From assembly GCA_021413825.1 (NCBI GenBank), contig JAIOPQ010000010.1, positions 26,983 to 90,982 on the forward strand: a stretch of 64,000 bases of DNA, in the 5' to 3' direction. The notes under the pieces were generated by a model, which was not told the DNA's origin, did not search any database, and saw only the letters and a list, made by a program, of their open reading frames with translations. Position 1 is the stretch's first letter; every line of letters begins with the position of its first letter. Made by a program: the position numbers and the translations under genes. The stretch is from Spirochaetia bacterium (GTDB lineage: Bacteria; Spirochaetota; Leptospiria; Leptospirales; Leptonemataceae). Of this stretch, positions 30,756 to 41,001 are shown piece by piece.

Positions 30756-33197
30756 ATGAATACTCGAACTAAAACAACGGCCGCCATGTGCCATCATTGC
30801 GGAACGCAGATTGCAGGAACTTTAGTTCAGAACAATGGATTTGATTTCTGCTGTTCCGGCTGCAGCACGGCCTATGAAGTCATTAGAGATTCTGGACTTC
30901 TGGATTACTATGCAAATAGGAATGATTTTGGATCCAGGCCGATTGCCGGCAATGCTCTGAGTCTCTATGACGCCTGGGAAGAAAAACTCAAGCTGAAGGA
31001 ATCAATCCGTAGCGGAAGTTTTGTAGTAGAAGGAATGCATTGCGCTTCCTGCGTTTGGTTGAGCGAGCGCGTTCTTAAGAGTATCCCTGGAGTGATTGGT
31101 GCTGAGGCCAGCCTGATGGGACGTAGATTGATTCTGACGTACGACCAGAGAATTACCAATTTACGTCGCATAGCCGCAGTTCTGCAAGGAATAGGATATA
31201 ACATTGCTCCAGTCGGCGTTAGCCAGAAGCCAAAACTGAGTCGGGATCTACTGAAACGGATGGGAGTTGCGGGATTCTTTGCTGGAAATCTAATGCTGAT
31301 CGCTGTGGCCTTGTATTCTGGATATTTTAGCTATATTGATCGATACTCCAGGAACCTGTTCCATATTGCTTCTTTGATTCTTACGCTACCCGTTGTTTTT
31401 TACTCGGCTCAGGTATTCTTCAAAAACGCCTGGCTCTCGATTCGTCACCGAATGTTCTCAATGGATTTATTAACTTCAGCTGGAATATCCCTCGCATTTA
31501 CGTTCAGTACATACAATACACTAACAGAACAAGGCGAAGTATTTTTCGATTCAATAGGGTTTGTAACTTTCATTCTGCTCACAGGTCGCTTCATTGAAAA
31601 TCGTTTGATGGAGAAAAATCAAACAATGGTGGAGAATCTCAGTCTTGCCATTCCCGATATTGCCAGACGGATTACGGATGGAGGGGACATTGAGATCCCG
31701 TCTAGTCAGGTTGAAATTGGAGATGAACTCCGTATCTTCGTCGGTGAGTCGGTTCCGGCTGATGGCATTCTGCGGCAACCAGCGTTATGCGAATTTGATG
31801 AATCATTGCTGACGGGCGAGTTTACGCCGGTTGTTCGAAACTCTGGAGCGCTTGTCCTCGGTGGATCGCGTGTGCTTCAAGATATAATCCTCCAGGTTAC
31901 AGCCACGCCCGCGGAATCTGTAATTGGCCACATTCAAAGGGCGGCTGAAAATCCTGAACCACCAACAATTCTTCGAATCACGCAGGTGGCTGCCCGCTGG
32001 TTTCTAGCGTTCGCATTCATTGCGGCAATTGTAACGTTTGCCTCCTGGTGGATTCGCGGTGATCATATGCAGGCTGTCATTTCAACGGTGGCGTTGTTGA
32101 TTGCTGCATGCCCGTGTGCGCTTTCCATGGCAGTTCCAACTGCATACAATGCAGGTCTTGAGCTTGCACTGAGAGCGGGGATAATACTGAAGCATGGGCG
32201 CGTGCTTGAGGATCTTGCTCGAGTTGGAACCCTGGCACTCGATAAAACGGGAACTCTTACCCGAGCCCGACCGAGGATCGTACAGACGCATGCACGCGAA
32301 ATCTCTGAGTTTGATGCCATTCGCATAGGCGATTACTTGCAGAGCATGGCTGATGCACCTCACCCATTGCGATTTGCCTTTGCAGAAGCAAATCTGGAAT
32401 ACCCAGAGCAAACAGGGACCGGCACAAGCACAACGTTAATCGATTTATCTCCGGATCAATTTACTACAAGCTATGAAGTAGGGCAGGGCATTGTGGCAAG
32501 AGGTATCTCCGAAACATGGCTTCTTGGGTCAGCCACGCTACTTGCAAATTTTCAGGTAAATGAGTTCGACTTGCTTCCTTCACCAAGCGGAAGCCCGGTA
32601 TATCTTGCGCGAGTTCGCGGGAAAGAAGCTACGTGCCTGGCAGTTTTCTTTATCGAGGACGAGCTTCGGCCAGGAGTTGCCAGAGCGATTTCTGCTCTAA
32701 AGAAATTCTTAAAAGTTGAAATGCTGACGGGCGATGGGCATCGAGCAGCTCTTGAAGTGGCGCGCGCCACAGGGATTGACAGGGTGCATGCAGATCTCAC
32801 CCCATTTGAGAAAGAACGCATAATACGCAGCCTGCGCGAATCGACGGGCGTATGTATGGTTGGGGACGGGATCAACGATGGAGCGGCGCTGGCTTCCGCC
32901 GACGTTGGAATAGCATTTGCAACAACAGCACAGATCCCTCTAACCGGCGCCCATTGCGTAATCCCAGGAAAAGATCCTGAGGCGCTTCTGTTTTTGTTTC
33001 GCATATCCAAACAGACACGCGCGAAAATCATTCAAAATTTAATCATAAGTTTCATTTACAATCTATGTCTAATTCCAATGGCGATGTATGGCTGGATTAT
33101 TCCGCTGACCGGTGCACTGTTCATGTCAGCCAGTTCTCTGACTGTGCTTTTGAATTCGCTGTCTCTGCTTCGGATGAAGAAGGAAGTGCATACTTGA
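30756..33197 (+). CDS. ccoI: copper-translocating P1B-ATPase for cbb3 assembly
   Basis: CHHCGT, FCCSGC, GMHCASCVW, CPC, DKTGTLT, GDGINDGAALASADVGIA. Start taken at 30756. Confidence 0.93.
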   Translation: MNTRTKTTAAMCHHCGTQIAGTLVQNNGFDFCCSGCSTAYEVIRDSGLLDYYANRNDFGSRPIAGNALSLYDAWEEKLKLKESIRSGSFVVEGMHCASCVWLSERVLKSIPGVIGAEASLMGRRLILTYDQRITNLRRIAAVLQGIGYNIAPVGVSQKPKLSRDLLKRMGVAGFFAGNLMLIAVALYSGYFSYIDRYSRNLFHIASLILTLPVVFYSAQVFFKNAWLSIRHRMFSMDLLTSAGISLAFTFSTYNTLTEQGEVFFDSIGFVTFILLTGRFIENRLMEKNQTMVENLSLAIPDIARRITDGGDIEIPSSQVEIGDELRIFVGESVPADGILRQPALCEFDESLLTGEFTPVVRNSGALVLGGSRVLQDIILQVTATPAESVIGHIQRAAENPEPPTILRITQVAARWFLAFAFIAAIVTFASWWIRGDHMQAVISTVALLIAACPCALSMAVPTAYNAGLELALRAGIILKHGRVLEDLARVGTLALDKTGTLTRARPRIVQTHAREISEFDAIRIGDYLQSMADAPHPLRFAFAEANLEYPEQTGTGTSTTLIDLSPDQFTTSYEVGQGIVARGISETWLLGSATLLANFQVNEFDLLPSPSGSPVYLARVRGKEATCLAVFFIEDELRPGVARAISALKKFLKVEMLTGDGHRAALEVARATGIDRVHADLTPFEKERIIRSLRESTGVCMVGDGINDGAALASADVGIAFATTAQIPLTGAHCVIPGKDPEALLFLFRISKQTRAKIIQNLIISFIYNLCLIPMAMYGWIIPLTGALFMSASSLTVLLNSLSLLRMKKEVHT

Positions 33198-33202
33198 AAA
33201 CA

Positions 33203-34552
33203 ATGGTTGATCTGGGATTACTGGCCGGTTACTCCAAACCTGGGCCGCGATACACTTCATATCCTCCTGCTAACATGTTTGAGAATGGGGTTGGCGGCGA
33301 ATTGTATTCAGGCAGTCTATCAAATTGCAAGCGCGACCTTTCCATTTATGTGCATTTGCCGTTTTGCGAACGAGCTTGTTCATTCTGCGGTTGCAACGTT
33401 ATCTATACTAGAAATCACGCGCACGTCGCGCCGTATCTGAAGCTGCTTGAGAATGAGATCAAGCTTGTATCCGCATCCCTTCCGGCTGGAAAAGAAGTCA
33501 GGCAAATTCACCTGGGTGGGGGAACTCCCACGTTCCTGAGTTCGTTCGAAATCGTATACTTGCTGGAACTCCTGGACGATTCTTTTCAGATTTCGCCGGA
33601 CGCTGAGATGAGCGTGGAGCTTGATCCACGCGTCACATCAAAAGCACATATTCAAGCCCTTGCATCTTGCGGGTTTTCGCGCGCCTCGATCGGCATTCAG
33701 GATATTGACGACAGGGTGCAAAAAGCTGTGAATCGGGTCCAGAGTCCGTTACTAATTGAAGAGACGGTCCGCGTCTTGCGCGCTATGGGTTTCACAAGTT
33801 TGAATGTGGATCTAATCTACGGCCTCCCGTTCCAATCGAAAGAGAGCATTCAACGTACAATAGAATTTGTAATAAACATCCTGCCGCAGCGTATCTCCTG
33901 TTTCAATTTTGCTTACATTCCATCCCTCAAAGCGCACCAAAGATCCATCCGACCCGAAACATTGCCCAGTGCTACGGAGCGGTTAGAAATTTTGCAGTAC
34001 GTGATTGAGCGACTAACAGATGCAGGCTATGATTTTATCGGTATGGATCATTTCGCATTGAAAGGGGATGCCTTAGCGCGCGCACGCGAAGAGGGTACCT
34101 TGCATAGAAACTTCCAGGGCTATACAACGCATGGTGATCTAGATTTAATAGGTCTGGGTGTATCTTCAATCAGCGAGGTTGCAGATGCGTACTTTCAGAA
34201 CTACAAAACTATGGACCAATACAAGCTTGCCATCGAATCAGGGAGACTTGCAACGGAGCGTGGTCACGTGCTCAGCGTCGATGATAGAATTCGCCGTGAC
34301 GTGATCATGAAGCTGATGTGCTACGGCGATCTGAATTTTGCGGAGATTGAGCAGGCGTATTCTATCCAGTTCAAACAGTATTTTGAAAAAGAACTCAATC
34401 ACCTGGCCGCTTTTGAGCCGGAAGGTGCTGTAAGGCTCAGGACAGATGGTATTTCGCTTTCGGAAGCCGGTCAGTTTGTGGTTCGTAACGTGTGTATGAT
34501 TTTTGATGCATACACAAATTCGTCATCGCCAGCCTTTAGCCCTACTGTATAG
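33203..34552 (+). CDS. hemN: oxygen-independent coproporphyrinogen III oxidase
   Basis: PGPRYTSYPPANMF, YVHLPFCERACSFCGCN, HLGGGTPTFLS, YTTHGDLDLIGLGVSSIS. Confidence 0.95.
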   Translation: MVDLGLLAGYSKPGPRYTSYPPANMFENGVGGELYSGSLSNCKRDLSIYVHLPFCERACSFCGCNVIYTRNHAHVAPYLKLLENEIKLVSASLPAGKEVRQIHLGGGTPTFLSSFEIVYLLELLDDSFQISPDAEMSVELDPRVTSKAHIQALASCGFSRASIGIQDIDDRVQKAVNRVQSPLLIEETVRVLRAMGFTSLNVDLIYGLPFQSKESIQRTIEFVINILPQRISCFNFAYIPSLKAHQRSIRPETLPSATERLEILQYVIERLTDAGYDFIGMDHFALKGDALARAREEGTLHRNFQGYTTHGDLDLIGLGVSSISEVADAYFQNYKTMDQYKLAIESGRLATERGHVLSVDDRIRRDVIMKLMCYGDLNFAEIEQAYSIQFKQYFEKELNHLAAFEPEGAVRLRTDGISLSEAGQFVVRNVCMIFDAYTNSSSPAFSPTV

Positions 34553-34561
34553 GTTGTAGCC

Positions 34562-35941
34562 GTGTTAAACCAAGAGCTGTCCATAGAGTTTCTCGGGGCT
34601 GCGGGAACGGTTACGGGATCCAAGTACCTGGTGAGATCACCGGACGCTACTGTCCTAATCGATTGTGGGATGTTTCAGGGCCTGAAGAAGCTCCGCCTAC
34701 TAAACTGGGAAGCTCCGCACTTGAACGTCGGAATGTTGGACGCTGTCTTACTTACGCATGGCCATCTGGATCATGTGGGCTACCTTCCAAGGCTTGTAAA
34801 GGCAGGGTTTCGCGGTCGGATACTGGGATCAAGACCTACGTTGGACATTGCAGAAATCATCTTAAAGGACAGTGCGCACATTCAGGAAGAAGAGGCCGAG
34901 CGAGCCAATCGATACGGCTATTCCAAACACAATCCAGCAGCTCCATTGTATGACAGCGACGATGTGGAAAGGACTGTTCGTTTGTTTGGGAATCTGGAAT
35001 TGGACAAGAGCGAATCACTGTCGCCTAACGTTACATGCAGGCTGAGATACAACGGGCATATTCTGGGGGCGACCTTCATTGAGCTTGACGTTGCAGGTAA
35101 GCTGTTGGTGTTCTCGGGCGATATCGGTCGCAAGGTCGATCCCTTATTGCGGCCTCCAGAAAGACCAGAGCGCGCAGATGTACTCGTAATTGAAAGCACC
35201 TACGGAGACAGGTTACACGACAATGTTGACGCTGCTTCGCGTCTTGCAGAGATCATTTCGCGCACTGCTAAGCGCAATGGAACGGTTATTATTCCGAGCT
35301 TTGCCGTTGAGCGCACTCAATCGATCATGTACTATTTGTGGAAGTTGCAGGCCGAAAAAAGGATTCCTGGGATTCCAGTTTATATGGATAGCCCAATGGG
35401 AAACCGGGTGCTTGACCTGTTTCACAGATACATACCCTGGCATAAGTTATCTCCGCAAGACTGTACAAAGATGTGCGACAAGATTCATCGAGTAGCTTCT
35501 ATGAAAGAAACGATGGCAATCGCCGATGACAGACGGGCCAAGATTGTAATTGCTGGAAGCGGGATGATAACAGGGGGCCGTGTCCTTACCTATTTGCAGA
35601 AACACCTGGGCGATCCAAATTCTACCGTGGTGCTGGTTGGCTACCAGGCGACCGGAACACGCGGACGTGATCTGCTTGAAGGCAAGAAGTCCCTAAAGAT
35701 ATACGGGAAAGTTTATGATGTTGGTGCAGAGATTGAAAACATTGACGGACTTTCTGCACATGCAGACCAGGCCGAACTAATTGATTGGTTAGGGAATCTC
35801 AAACAGCCGCCAGGCCGCATATTCATTGTTCATGGGGAGCCGGAAGCAGCGCTTGGATTGCAGAAGGAGATTCAGAATAAGTTTGGATGGAAGAGTGAAA
35901 TTCCAGAGATGTATCAAACGTTCCGGATGGATCTGACTTGA
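34562..35941 (+). CDS. MBL-fold beta-CASP RNA-metabolising hydrolase
   Basis: LLTHGHLDHVGYLP, VLVIESTYGDRLH, SGMITGGRVLTYL, GLSAHADQAELIDWL. Confidence 0.92.
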   Translation: MLNQELSIEFLGAAGTVTGSKYLVRSPDATVLIDCGMFQGLKKLRLLNWEAPHLNVGMLDAVLLTHGHLDHVGYLPRLVKAGFRGRILGSRPTLDIAEIILKDSAHIQEEEAERANRYGYSKHNPAAPLYDSDDVERTVRLFGNLELDKSESLSPNVTCRLRYNGHILGATFIELDVAGKLLVFSGDIGRKVDPLLRPPERPERADVLVIESTYGDRLHDNVDAASRLAEIISRTAKRNGTVIIPSFAVERTQSIMYYLWKLQAEKRIPGIPVYMDSPMGNRVLDLFHRYIPWHKLSPQDCTKMCDKIHRVASMKETMAIADDRRAKIVIAGSGMITGGRVLTYLQKHLGDPNSTVVLVGYQATGTRGRDLLEGKKSLKIYGKVYDVGAEIENIDGLSAHADQAELIDWLGNLKQPPGRIFIVHGEPEAALGLQKEIQNKFGWKSEIPEMYQTFRMDLT

Positions 35942-35964
35942 AATGCCAGGCGATGGCACTGGAG

Positions 35965-36687
35965 TCATGCAAGAAATTCTTTGAACTGGCTCAAGTATTT
36001 TCTTCCAATGGGTAATTGCGACTCGTCCTCATCTTTTAGAAATACGGTATAATTTCCGGTCAGATCGCTTTGTACTTTGAGTACATGCGATACGTTAATG
36101 ATATATTGCTTGTAAATACGAAAGAACAGATCCTGTGGCAGACGCGTTTCCATGAGTTTGAGCGAACTATAGGTCACATAATCACGCTCGGCTGTATGAA
36201 TCACGCATGAGTTATCGTGCGAAGACACATAAATAATATCTGAAAACGGAACTAGAAAATAATTCTCTTTCTCGGTAATGAAAAGCCCATTCTTCTTGCC
36301 ACGCCCGGTTTCGCTGGCCGTTTTTTTGAAGAACTGCATTGCCCGATCAACGGATTTCCCAAATCGCTCTTGCGAGAAAGGTTTCAATAAATAGTCAATG
36401 GCGCCCAGCTCAAACGCTTCTACAGCACGATCGTCGAGGGCCGTGGTAAAGATAATGTAGGGAGTCTTGTTTACTTTCTCGAGGGCTTCAAAGCCAGAAA
36501 GGCGCGGCAGGTTAATGTCCATAAACACTAAATCAAAGTCTGTGTTGGTCATTACTTCAACAGCTTCCTCACCATCCCTTGCCATGCCGGCTAACTTTAA
36601 TTCCGGACGATCGAGCACATACCTTATTAGCAGATCCCTGGTAGGAGCTTCATCCTCCACAACGATGACTCGAATGTCCTGACTCAT
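35965..36687 (-). CDS. LytTR-family response regulator
   Basis: Receiver (VVEDEAPTRDL, DLVFMDINLPRLSGFE, LLKPF) plus LytTR domain (YVSSHDNSCVIHTAERDYVTYSSLKLMETRL). Confidence 0.93.
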   Translation of the reverse strand: MSQDIRVIVVEDEAPTRDLLIRYVLDRPELKLAGMARDGEEAVEVMTNTDFDLVFMDINLPRLSGFEALEKVNKTPYIIFTTALDDRAVEAFELGAIDYLLKPFSQERFGKSVDRAMQFFKKTASETGRGKKNGLFITEKENYFLVPFSDIIYVSSHDNSCVIHTAERDYVTYSSLKLMETRLPQDLFFRIYKQYIINVSHVLKVQSDLTGNYTVFLKDEDESQLPIGRKYLSQFKEFLA

Positions 36688-38036
36688 AGGCTCCTCGGAT
36701 AGAGAACCAGGCGAGCTATGGTTCCACCGTCTGGATGTTCTGCAACAGTAAGGCTTGAACCCGGAAGGCAGTATCGCAACCGTTCTGCCACAGTGCCCAG
36801 TGTTCCTGCCATTACGTCCTTCTTTCCCGGCCCAACACCGTTGTCCTGGATCTCAATCTCTGCATGCTTGCCGTTCAACCTCGCGATAGCCGTGATCCGG
36901 CCTCCTTCGCGCTTGTCGCGAATTCCATGCTTGTAAGCATTTTCAATCAGAGGTTGCAAGGTTAGAGGTGGAATAACAAATCCAGAAAAATCTGATTCCT
37001 TTCTAATGTCAACCTGCATGGTGTCTGAGTGGCGGAGTAACAACAGGTGTGCATAGTTTGTCATGAATTCCCATTCAATGCTAAAAGGTATGGTTTCTTT
37101 GTTTGAATGCTGGATCAAGAAACGATAATTATCTGCGAGCATCAAGATTGCAGAATCTGCAAGCGCAACATTTGATCCAAGGAATGCATGAATGATGCTG
37201 AGCGTATTGAAGAGAAAATGCGGGCTCATCCGATCTTGTAATGATCGCAGGTTATTTTCTGCATGTCTAACTTTCTCTTCCCCTTCTTTTCTCTGGGTGA
37301 TGTCGTTGCGAATCGCCAGATAACGTATGGGCTTTCCTTTTTCATCGATGATAGGAGAAACAGTTGTGTTCACCCAGTAGAATGTTCCGTCCTTTCTACG
37401 ATTGCGAACCTCTCCATTCCAGATTTCTCCATGCGCAATAGTCTTCCAGAGGTCCTTGAAGAATTCTGGAGGATGATATCCGGAATTCACTAGACGATGA
37501 TTTTTTCCGAGCAGCTCTTCGCGACTGTATCCACTGATTTTACAAAAGTTATCATTTGCTTCAATGATATCACCGCGCAGATCCGTAACAGCTACAATAG
37601 AAGCTGCGTTTACGGCGCTCTTGAAGGCCGTGAGCTCTCCATAGGCCTGACGTAGCCTGGTCTCTGCGCGGTTGCGCTCTGAGATATCGTTTATAGTCAG
37701 AAGGTTGGCCTGGGGCGTTGTAAGCGACTTCCAGTGCAGCTCAACGTCTAGAATCGAGCCATTTGCGCGGACCAGATGAAATCCTTCCAGCGTGGTAAAA
37801 TCAGGATAGCGTTTGCGCATGCAGACCTCGAACCGATCGCGGTCTTGGATGCTGACTAGATCCAGGACGGATCGCTGGAGGAATTTCTCCCTTGCGTATC
37901 CAAATTGGTTAACTGCGGCAACGTTCACGGCAAGGAAGTTCAAAGAATAGATGTCATAGACCCACATCGGAAGGGGGTTTGCATCGAACAGTTCCTTATA
38001 GGTTTGATCCAGAGCCGGATCAAACGAGCCATTCAT
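36684..38036 (-). CDS. PAS sensor histidine kinase (LytS/His_kinase type)
   Basis: PAS domains; RMSPHFLFNTLSIIHAFL; PPLTLQPLIENAYKHGI; IQDNGVG; ATGA-coupled to the LytTR regulator. Confidence 0.92.
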   Translation of the reverse strand: MNGSFDPALDQTYKELFDANPLPMWVYDIYSLNFLAVNVAAVNQFGYAREKFLQRSVLDLVSIQDRDRFEVCMRKRYPDFTTLEGFHLVRANGSILDVELHWKSLTTPQANLLTINDISERNRAETRLRQAYGELTAFKSAVNAASIVAVTDLRGDIIEANDNFCKISGYSREELLGKNHRLVNSGYHPPEFFKDLWKTIAHGEIWNGEVRNRRKDGTFYWVNTTVSPIIDEKGKPIRYLAIRNDITQRKEGEEKVRHAENNLRSLQDRMSPHFLFNTLSIIHAFLGSNVALADSAILMLADNYRFLIQHSNKETIPFSIEWEFMTNYAHLLLLRHSDTMQVDIRKESDFSGFVIPPLTLQPLIENAYKHGIRDKREGGRITAIARLNGKHAEIEIQDNGVGPGKKDVMAGTLGTVAERLRYCLPGSSLTVAEHPDGGTIARLVLYPRSL

Positions 38037-38203
38037 CGGTTTATTATCATAGGTTTGTTATCCTCTGGACTGTTCGTTTAAGCCAGCTATCCAGACATGA
38101 GCCCCCGGCTCAAAAACCGCAACGCAAATCGAGGCCCTCGGCAAAGCCGGAAAGTCCATGCGCCGGGTCCCCAGTTTGCGGGGTTGCATAAAAAAGCAGC
38201 ATA

Positions 38204-38217
38204 TTGATTTTAGTCAT
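38204..38217. promoter_or_regulatory. Fnr/Dnr-like site TTGAT-TTTA-GTCAT upstream of nirK
   Basis: Nine of ten positions of a TTGATN4GTCAA-type half-site pair; 46 bp before the nirK ATG. Confidence 0.45.
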
Positions 38218-38263
38218 TGCTTGATCCTGAACTGGGTCTGATTAGCTATACAGGAGGTGCACC

Positions 38264-39640
38264 ATGCATCTAAAATTCTGGGCTATTCTTATCTCGATTC
38301 TGGCTTTCTCAAGCTGCGGCAAGAAAACGGAGATAGCAGTTCTAGCAACCGCTCCAAACGTCCCTCCGCCAATCAACCGATCGGCCGCTCATGTGATTGT
38401 GAATCTTGAGACCAAAGAGGTTACGGGCCGCCTTGCAGATGGCGTGGAGTATACGTTCTGGACATTTGGTGGCACGGTGCCAGGTCCAATGATACGGATC
38501 CGGGAGGGCGACGATGTTGAATTTCATCTGAGCAACCATCCTTCAAGCAAGATGCCGCATAACATTGATTTACACGCTGTTACTGGTCCAGGCGGAGGAG
38601 CGGCTGCTTCATTTACGGCACCTGGACATTCCTCGCAGTTTTCGTTTAAGGCTCTAAATCCTGGTCTCTATGTGTATCACTGTGCAACAGCTCCCGTTGG
38701 CATGCACATAGCAAATGGAATGTACGGGCTAATCCTCGTTGAACCTTCAGCAGGATTGCCAGCCGTTGATAAAGAGTTTTATATAATGCAAAGTGAGTTC
38801 TATACAAAGGGTCGATTTGGTGAAACTGGATTGCAGCCCTTTGACATGGACAAGGCAGTTCATGAGCAACCTGAGTATGTAGTTTTCAACGGTTCAGTTG
38901 GAGCGATTGCAGGGGACAAAGCGTTGCGCGCCAACACCGGCGAAAAGGTTCGCTTGTTTATAGGCAATGGTGGTCCCAACCTCATCTCGTCCTTTCATGT
39001 GATTGGCGAGATTTTTGATCATGTGTATCAAGAGGGCGGTGTTAAGGTCAGCCAGGAACAGGTACAGACCACTCTGGTTCCGGCAGGTGGATCGGCGATG
39101 GTGGACTTCAAACTGGAAGTGCCCGGCACTTTCATTCTGGTGGATCATTCAATCTTTCGGACTTTCAATAAAGGTTCCCTTGGGATGCTGAAAGTTGAGG
39201 GCAAGGAAGACAAAGATATTTATTCGGGTAAGCAATCCGACTCGGTGTATCTGGCAGAGGGTGGAGCACTTCAATCAATCAAAGAAACTCAGGAACCTGC
39301 AAAAGTTCTGTCGCGCGATGAGAGCATTGCGGCTGGAAAGGTTGTATTCACTCAGAATTGTATGGCATGTCACCAGGCAAATGGAGAAGGTTTGCCCAAT
39401 GCCTTTCCGCCACTTGCCAAATCTGATTTCCTGATGAAAGACAAAGGCCGCGCTATGCGAGTTGTGCTGCACGGCCTTGAAGGCGAAGTTACAGTCAACG
39501 GCCAGAAGTTCAACGGTGTAATGCCAGCGCTCGGACTAAAAGACGCAGATGTTGCAAATGTTTTGAACTATGTTAGAAATAGCTGGGGCAACGCAGCACC
39601 GGATACAATTACTCCGGCTGAAGTGAAGGCAGCTAGATAA
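38264..39640 (+). CDS. nirK: copper nitrite reductase with C-terminal cytochrome c domain, predicted lipoprotein
   Basis: Lipobox FSSC; multicopper motifs [51 protein letters not shown]-terminal [21 protein letters not shown]. Confidence 0.96.
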   Translation: MHLKFWAILISILAFSSCGKKTEIAVLATAPNVPPPINRSAAHVIVNLETKEVTGRLADGVEYTFWTFGGTVPGPMIRIREGDDVEFHLSNHPSSKMPHNIDLHAVTGPGGGAAASFTAPGHSSQFSFKALNPGLYVYHCATAPVGMHIANGMYGLILVEPSAGLPAVDKEFYIMQSEFYTKGRFGETGLQPFDMDKAVHEQPEYVVFNGSVGAIAGDKALRANTGEKVRLFIGNGGPNLISSFHVIGEIFDHVYQEGGVKVSQEQVQTTLVPAGGSAMVDFKLEVPGTFILVDHSIFRTFNKGSLGMLKVEGKEDKDIYSGKQSDSVYLAEGGALQSIKETQEPAKVLSRDESIAAGKVVFTQNCMACHQANGEGLPNAFPPLAKSDFLMKDKGRAMRVVLHGLEGEVTVNGQKFNGVMPALGLKDADVANVLNYVRNSWGNAAPDTITPAEVKAAR

Positions 39641-39641
39641 T

Positions 39642-40289
39642 ATGCGAGTCTGGTTGGTATTTCTTATACTGTGCCAGACAGCATTGTACGCCGGTAATCC
39701 TGGCCGGACGCAAATGATTCCGGCCGGGATATTTGTTCCTTTCTTCAAGGACACAGCGCCAGTTCGCGTGCATACGTTCTACCTGGATCAGATGGCAGTG
39801 ACCAATCGGGAGTTTCTAGCTTTCGTTAACGCCAGGCCTGAATGGAGAAGAGATCGAGCCAAGCGCATTTTCGCAGATGCTGCATACTTAACCCACTGGC
39901 ATTCAGCTCTAGAATTTGCAGATTCCATTGCAGAGCAGCCAGTTACAAATGTTTCCTTTTTTGCTTCGAGAGCCTACTGTGCCTGGGTAGGTAAGCGGTT
40001 GCCAGGTCTTGCAGAATGGGAGTATGCCCTGGAGCAAAATCGCAACGGAACGTTGAACCTTCTGGATATGCCGGGTAAGAATTGGGAATGGGTAGCTGAC
40101 TTCAATTCTGTAATGCTTCCTGCCGAGTCGCGCACGGGCGCGGACAAAGACTTGTTTTGTGGTGGCAGCGTTGCAAACGGAAAAGATGCCCGTGACTATG
40201 CTACATATATGAGGTATGCATTTCGTTCGAGCCTGCGCGCCAACTATAATACAGCAAATCTTGGCTTCCGCTGCGCGAGGGATCAATGA
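39642..40289 (+). CDS. formylglycine-generating-enzyme (SUMF1)-family protein
   Basis: MIPAGIF, DQMAVTNREFLAFVNA, PVTNVSFFASRAYCAWVGKRLPGLAEWEYAL, NLGFRCARD. Confidence 0.85.
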   Translation: MRVWLVFLILCQTALYAGNPGRTQMIPAGIFVPFFKDTAPVRVHTFYLDQMAVTNREFLAFVNARPEWRRDRAKRIFADAAYLTHWHSALEFADSIAEQPVTNVSFFASRAYCAWVGKRLPGLAEWEYALEQNRNGTLNLLDMPGKNWEWVADFNSVMLPAESRTGADKDLFCGGSVANGKDARDYATYMRYAFRSSLRANYNTANLGFRCARDQ

Positions 40290-40861
40290 AAGCACCACTC
40301 CTCCTATTGCTTGCCGCTTTGTTACTGGAATCGTGCAGTCCGGGCAAGCGTCTAAGTCCCAACTCGATTCCGGAAGATTCAATCTACCAGCTTTCATCCA
40401 CGTGGAAGGATCAGACAGGAAAAGAAATAACGTTAGTCGATCTTTCAGGACGAATTCAAATAGTCGGCCTTGTTTTCACTCACTGCATTCAGATCTGCCC
40501 CGCAATTGTTTCAGATATGCAGGCAATTGAGAAAACCATACCATGGTACAGAAAAAATCAGATACATTTTGTGTTACTCACCATCGATCCCGCAAGAGAC
40601 ACACCTGAAGTCCTGGCCTCTTATATGCAAAAGCGGCAACTTAGTTCGGAGCGCTGGACCCTTTTATCCGGAAATCCGGCCGATACTTCTGATCTGGCTG
40701 CACTCCTGGGCATCAAAGTGCAGGCCCTACCGGATGGCAGTTTTGCCCATTCCAGGATGATAACGGTTTTGAATGCCTCGGGTCAGGTTGCATTTCAGGA
40801 TCCTGCCATTACAGACGAAGGTCGTAACTTTCTCCGCGCTGCAATTGGGGCCATCCGCTAG
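40286..40861 (+). CDS. SCO1/SenC/PrrC-family lipoprotein
   Basis: Lipobox LLESC; VFTHCIQICPAIVSDM (CXXXC), LLTIDPARDTPEVL, FAHSRMITVLN. Confidence 0.92.
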   Translation: MKAPLLLLLAALLLESCSPGKRLSPNSIPEDSIYQLSSTWKDQTGKEITLVDLSGRIQIVGLVFTHCIQICPAIVSDMQAIEKTIPWYRKNQIHFVLLTIDPARDTPEVLASYMQKRQLSSERWTLLSGNPADTSDLAALLGIKVQALPDGSFAHSRMITVLNASGQVAFQDPAITDEGRNFLRAAIGAIR

Positions 40862-40949
40862 CTCGAGCCAAAATCGGGCAAATTGCTGAACATTTCACCC
40901 GGCAAAACTGCGCCTCACCCTGAGGCCCGGTTACTCACCTCTGACCCCA

Positions 40950-40978
40950 TTGACCGCGTCTGATTTCCGGTGTATAAC
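40950..40978 (+). promoter_or_regulatory. sigma70-type promoter TTGACC-N17-TATAAC for the sigma-factor gene
   Basis: Near-consensus hexamers, 17-bp spacer, 23 bp before ATG 41002 (SD GGAGG). Confidence 0.65.
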
Positions 40979-41001
40979 TGTATCAGAGATTCGGAGGGAA
41001 T

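Noticed and set aside
33065-33202. Extended N-terminus of hemN in the ORF track
   Set aside because: Overlaps the conserved C-terminus of ccoI; HemN homology begins at MVDLGLLAGYSKPGPRY (33203).
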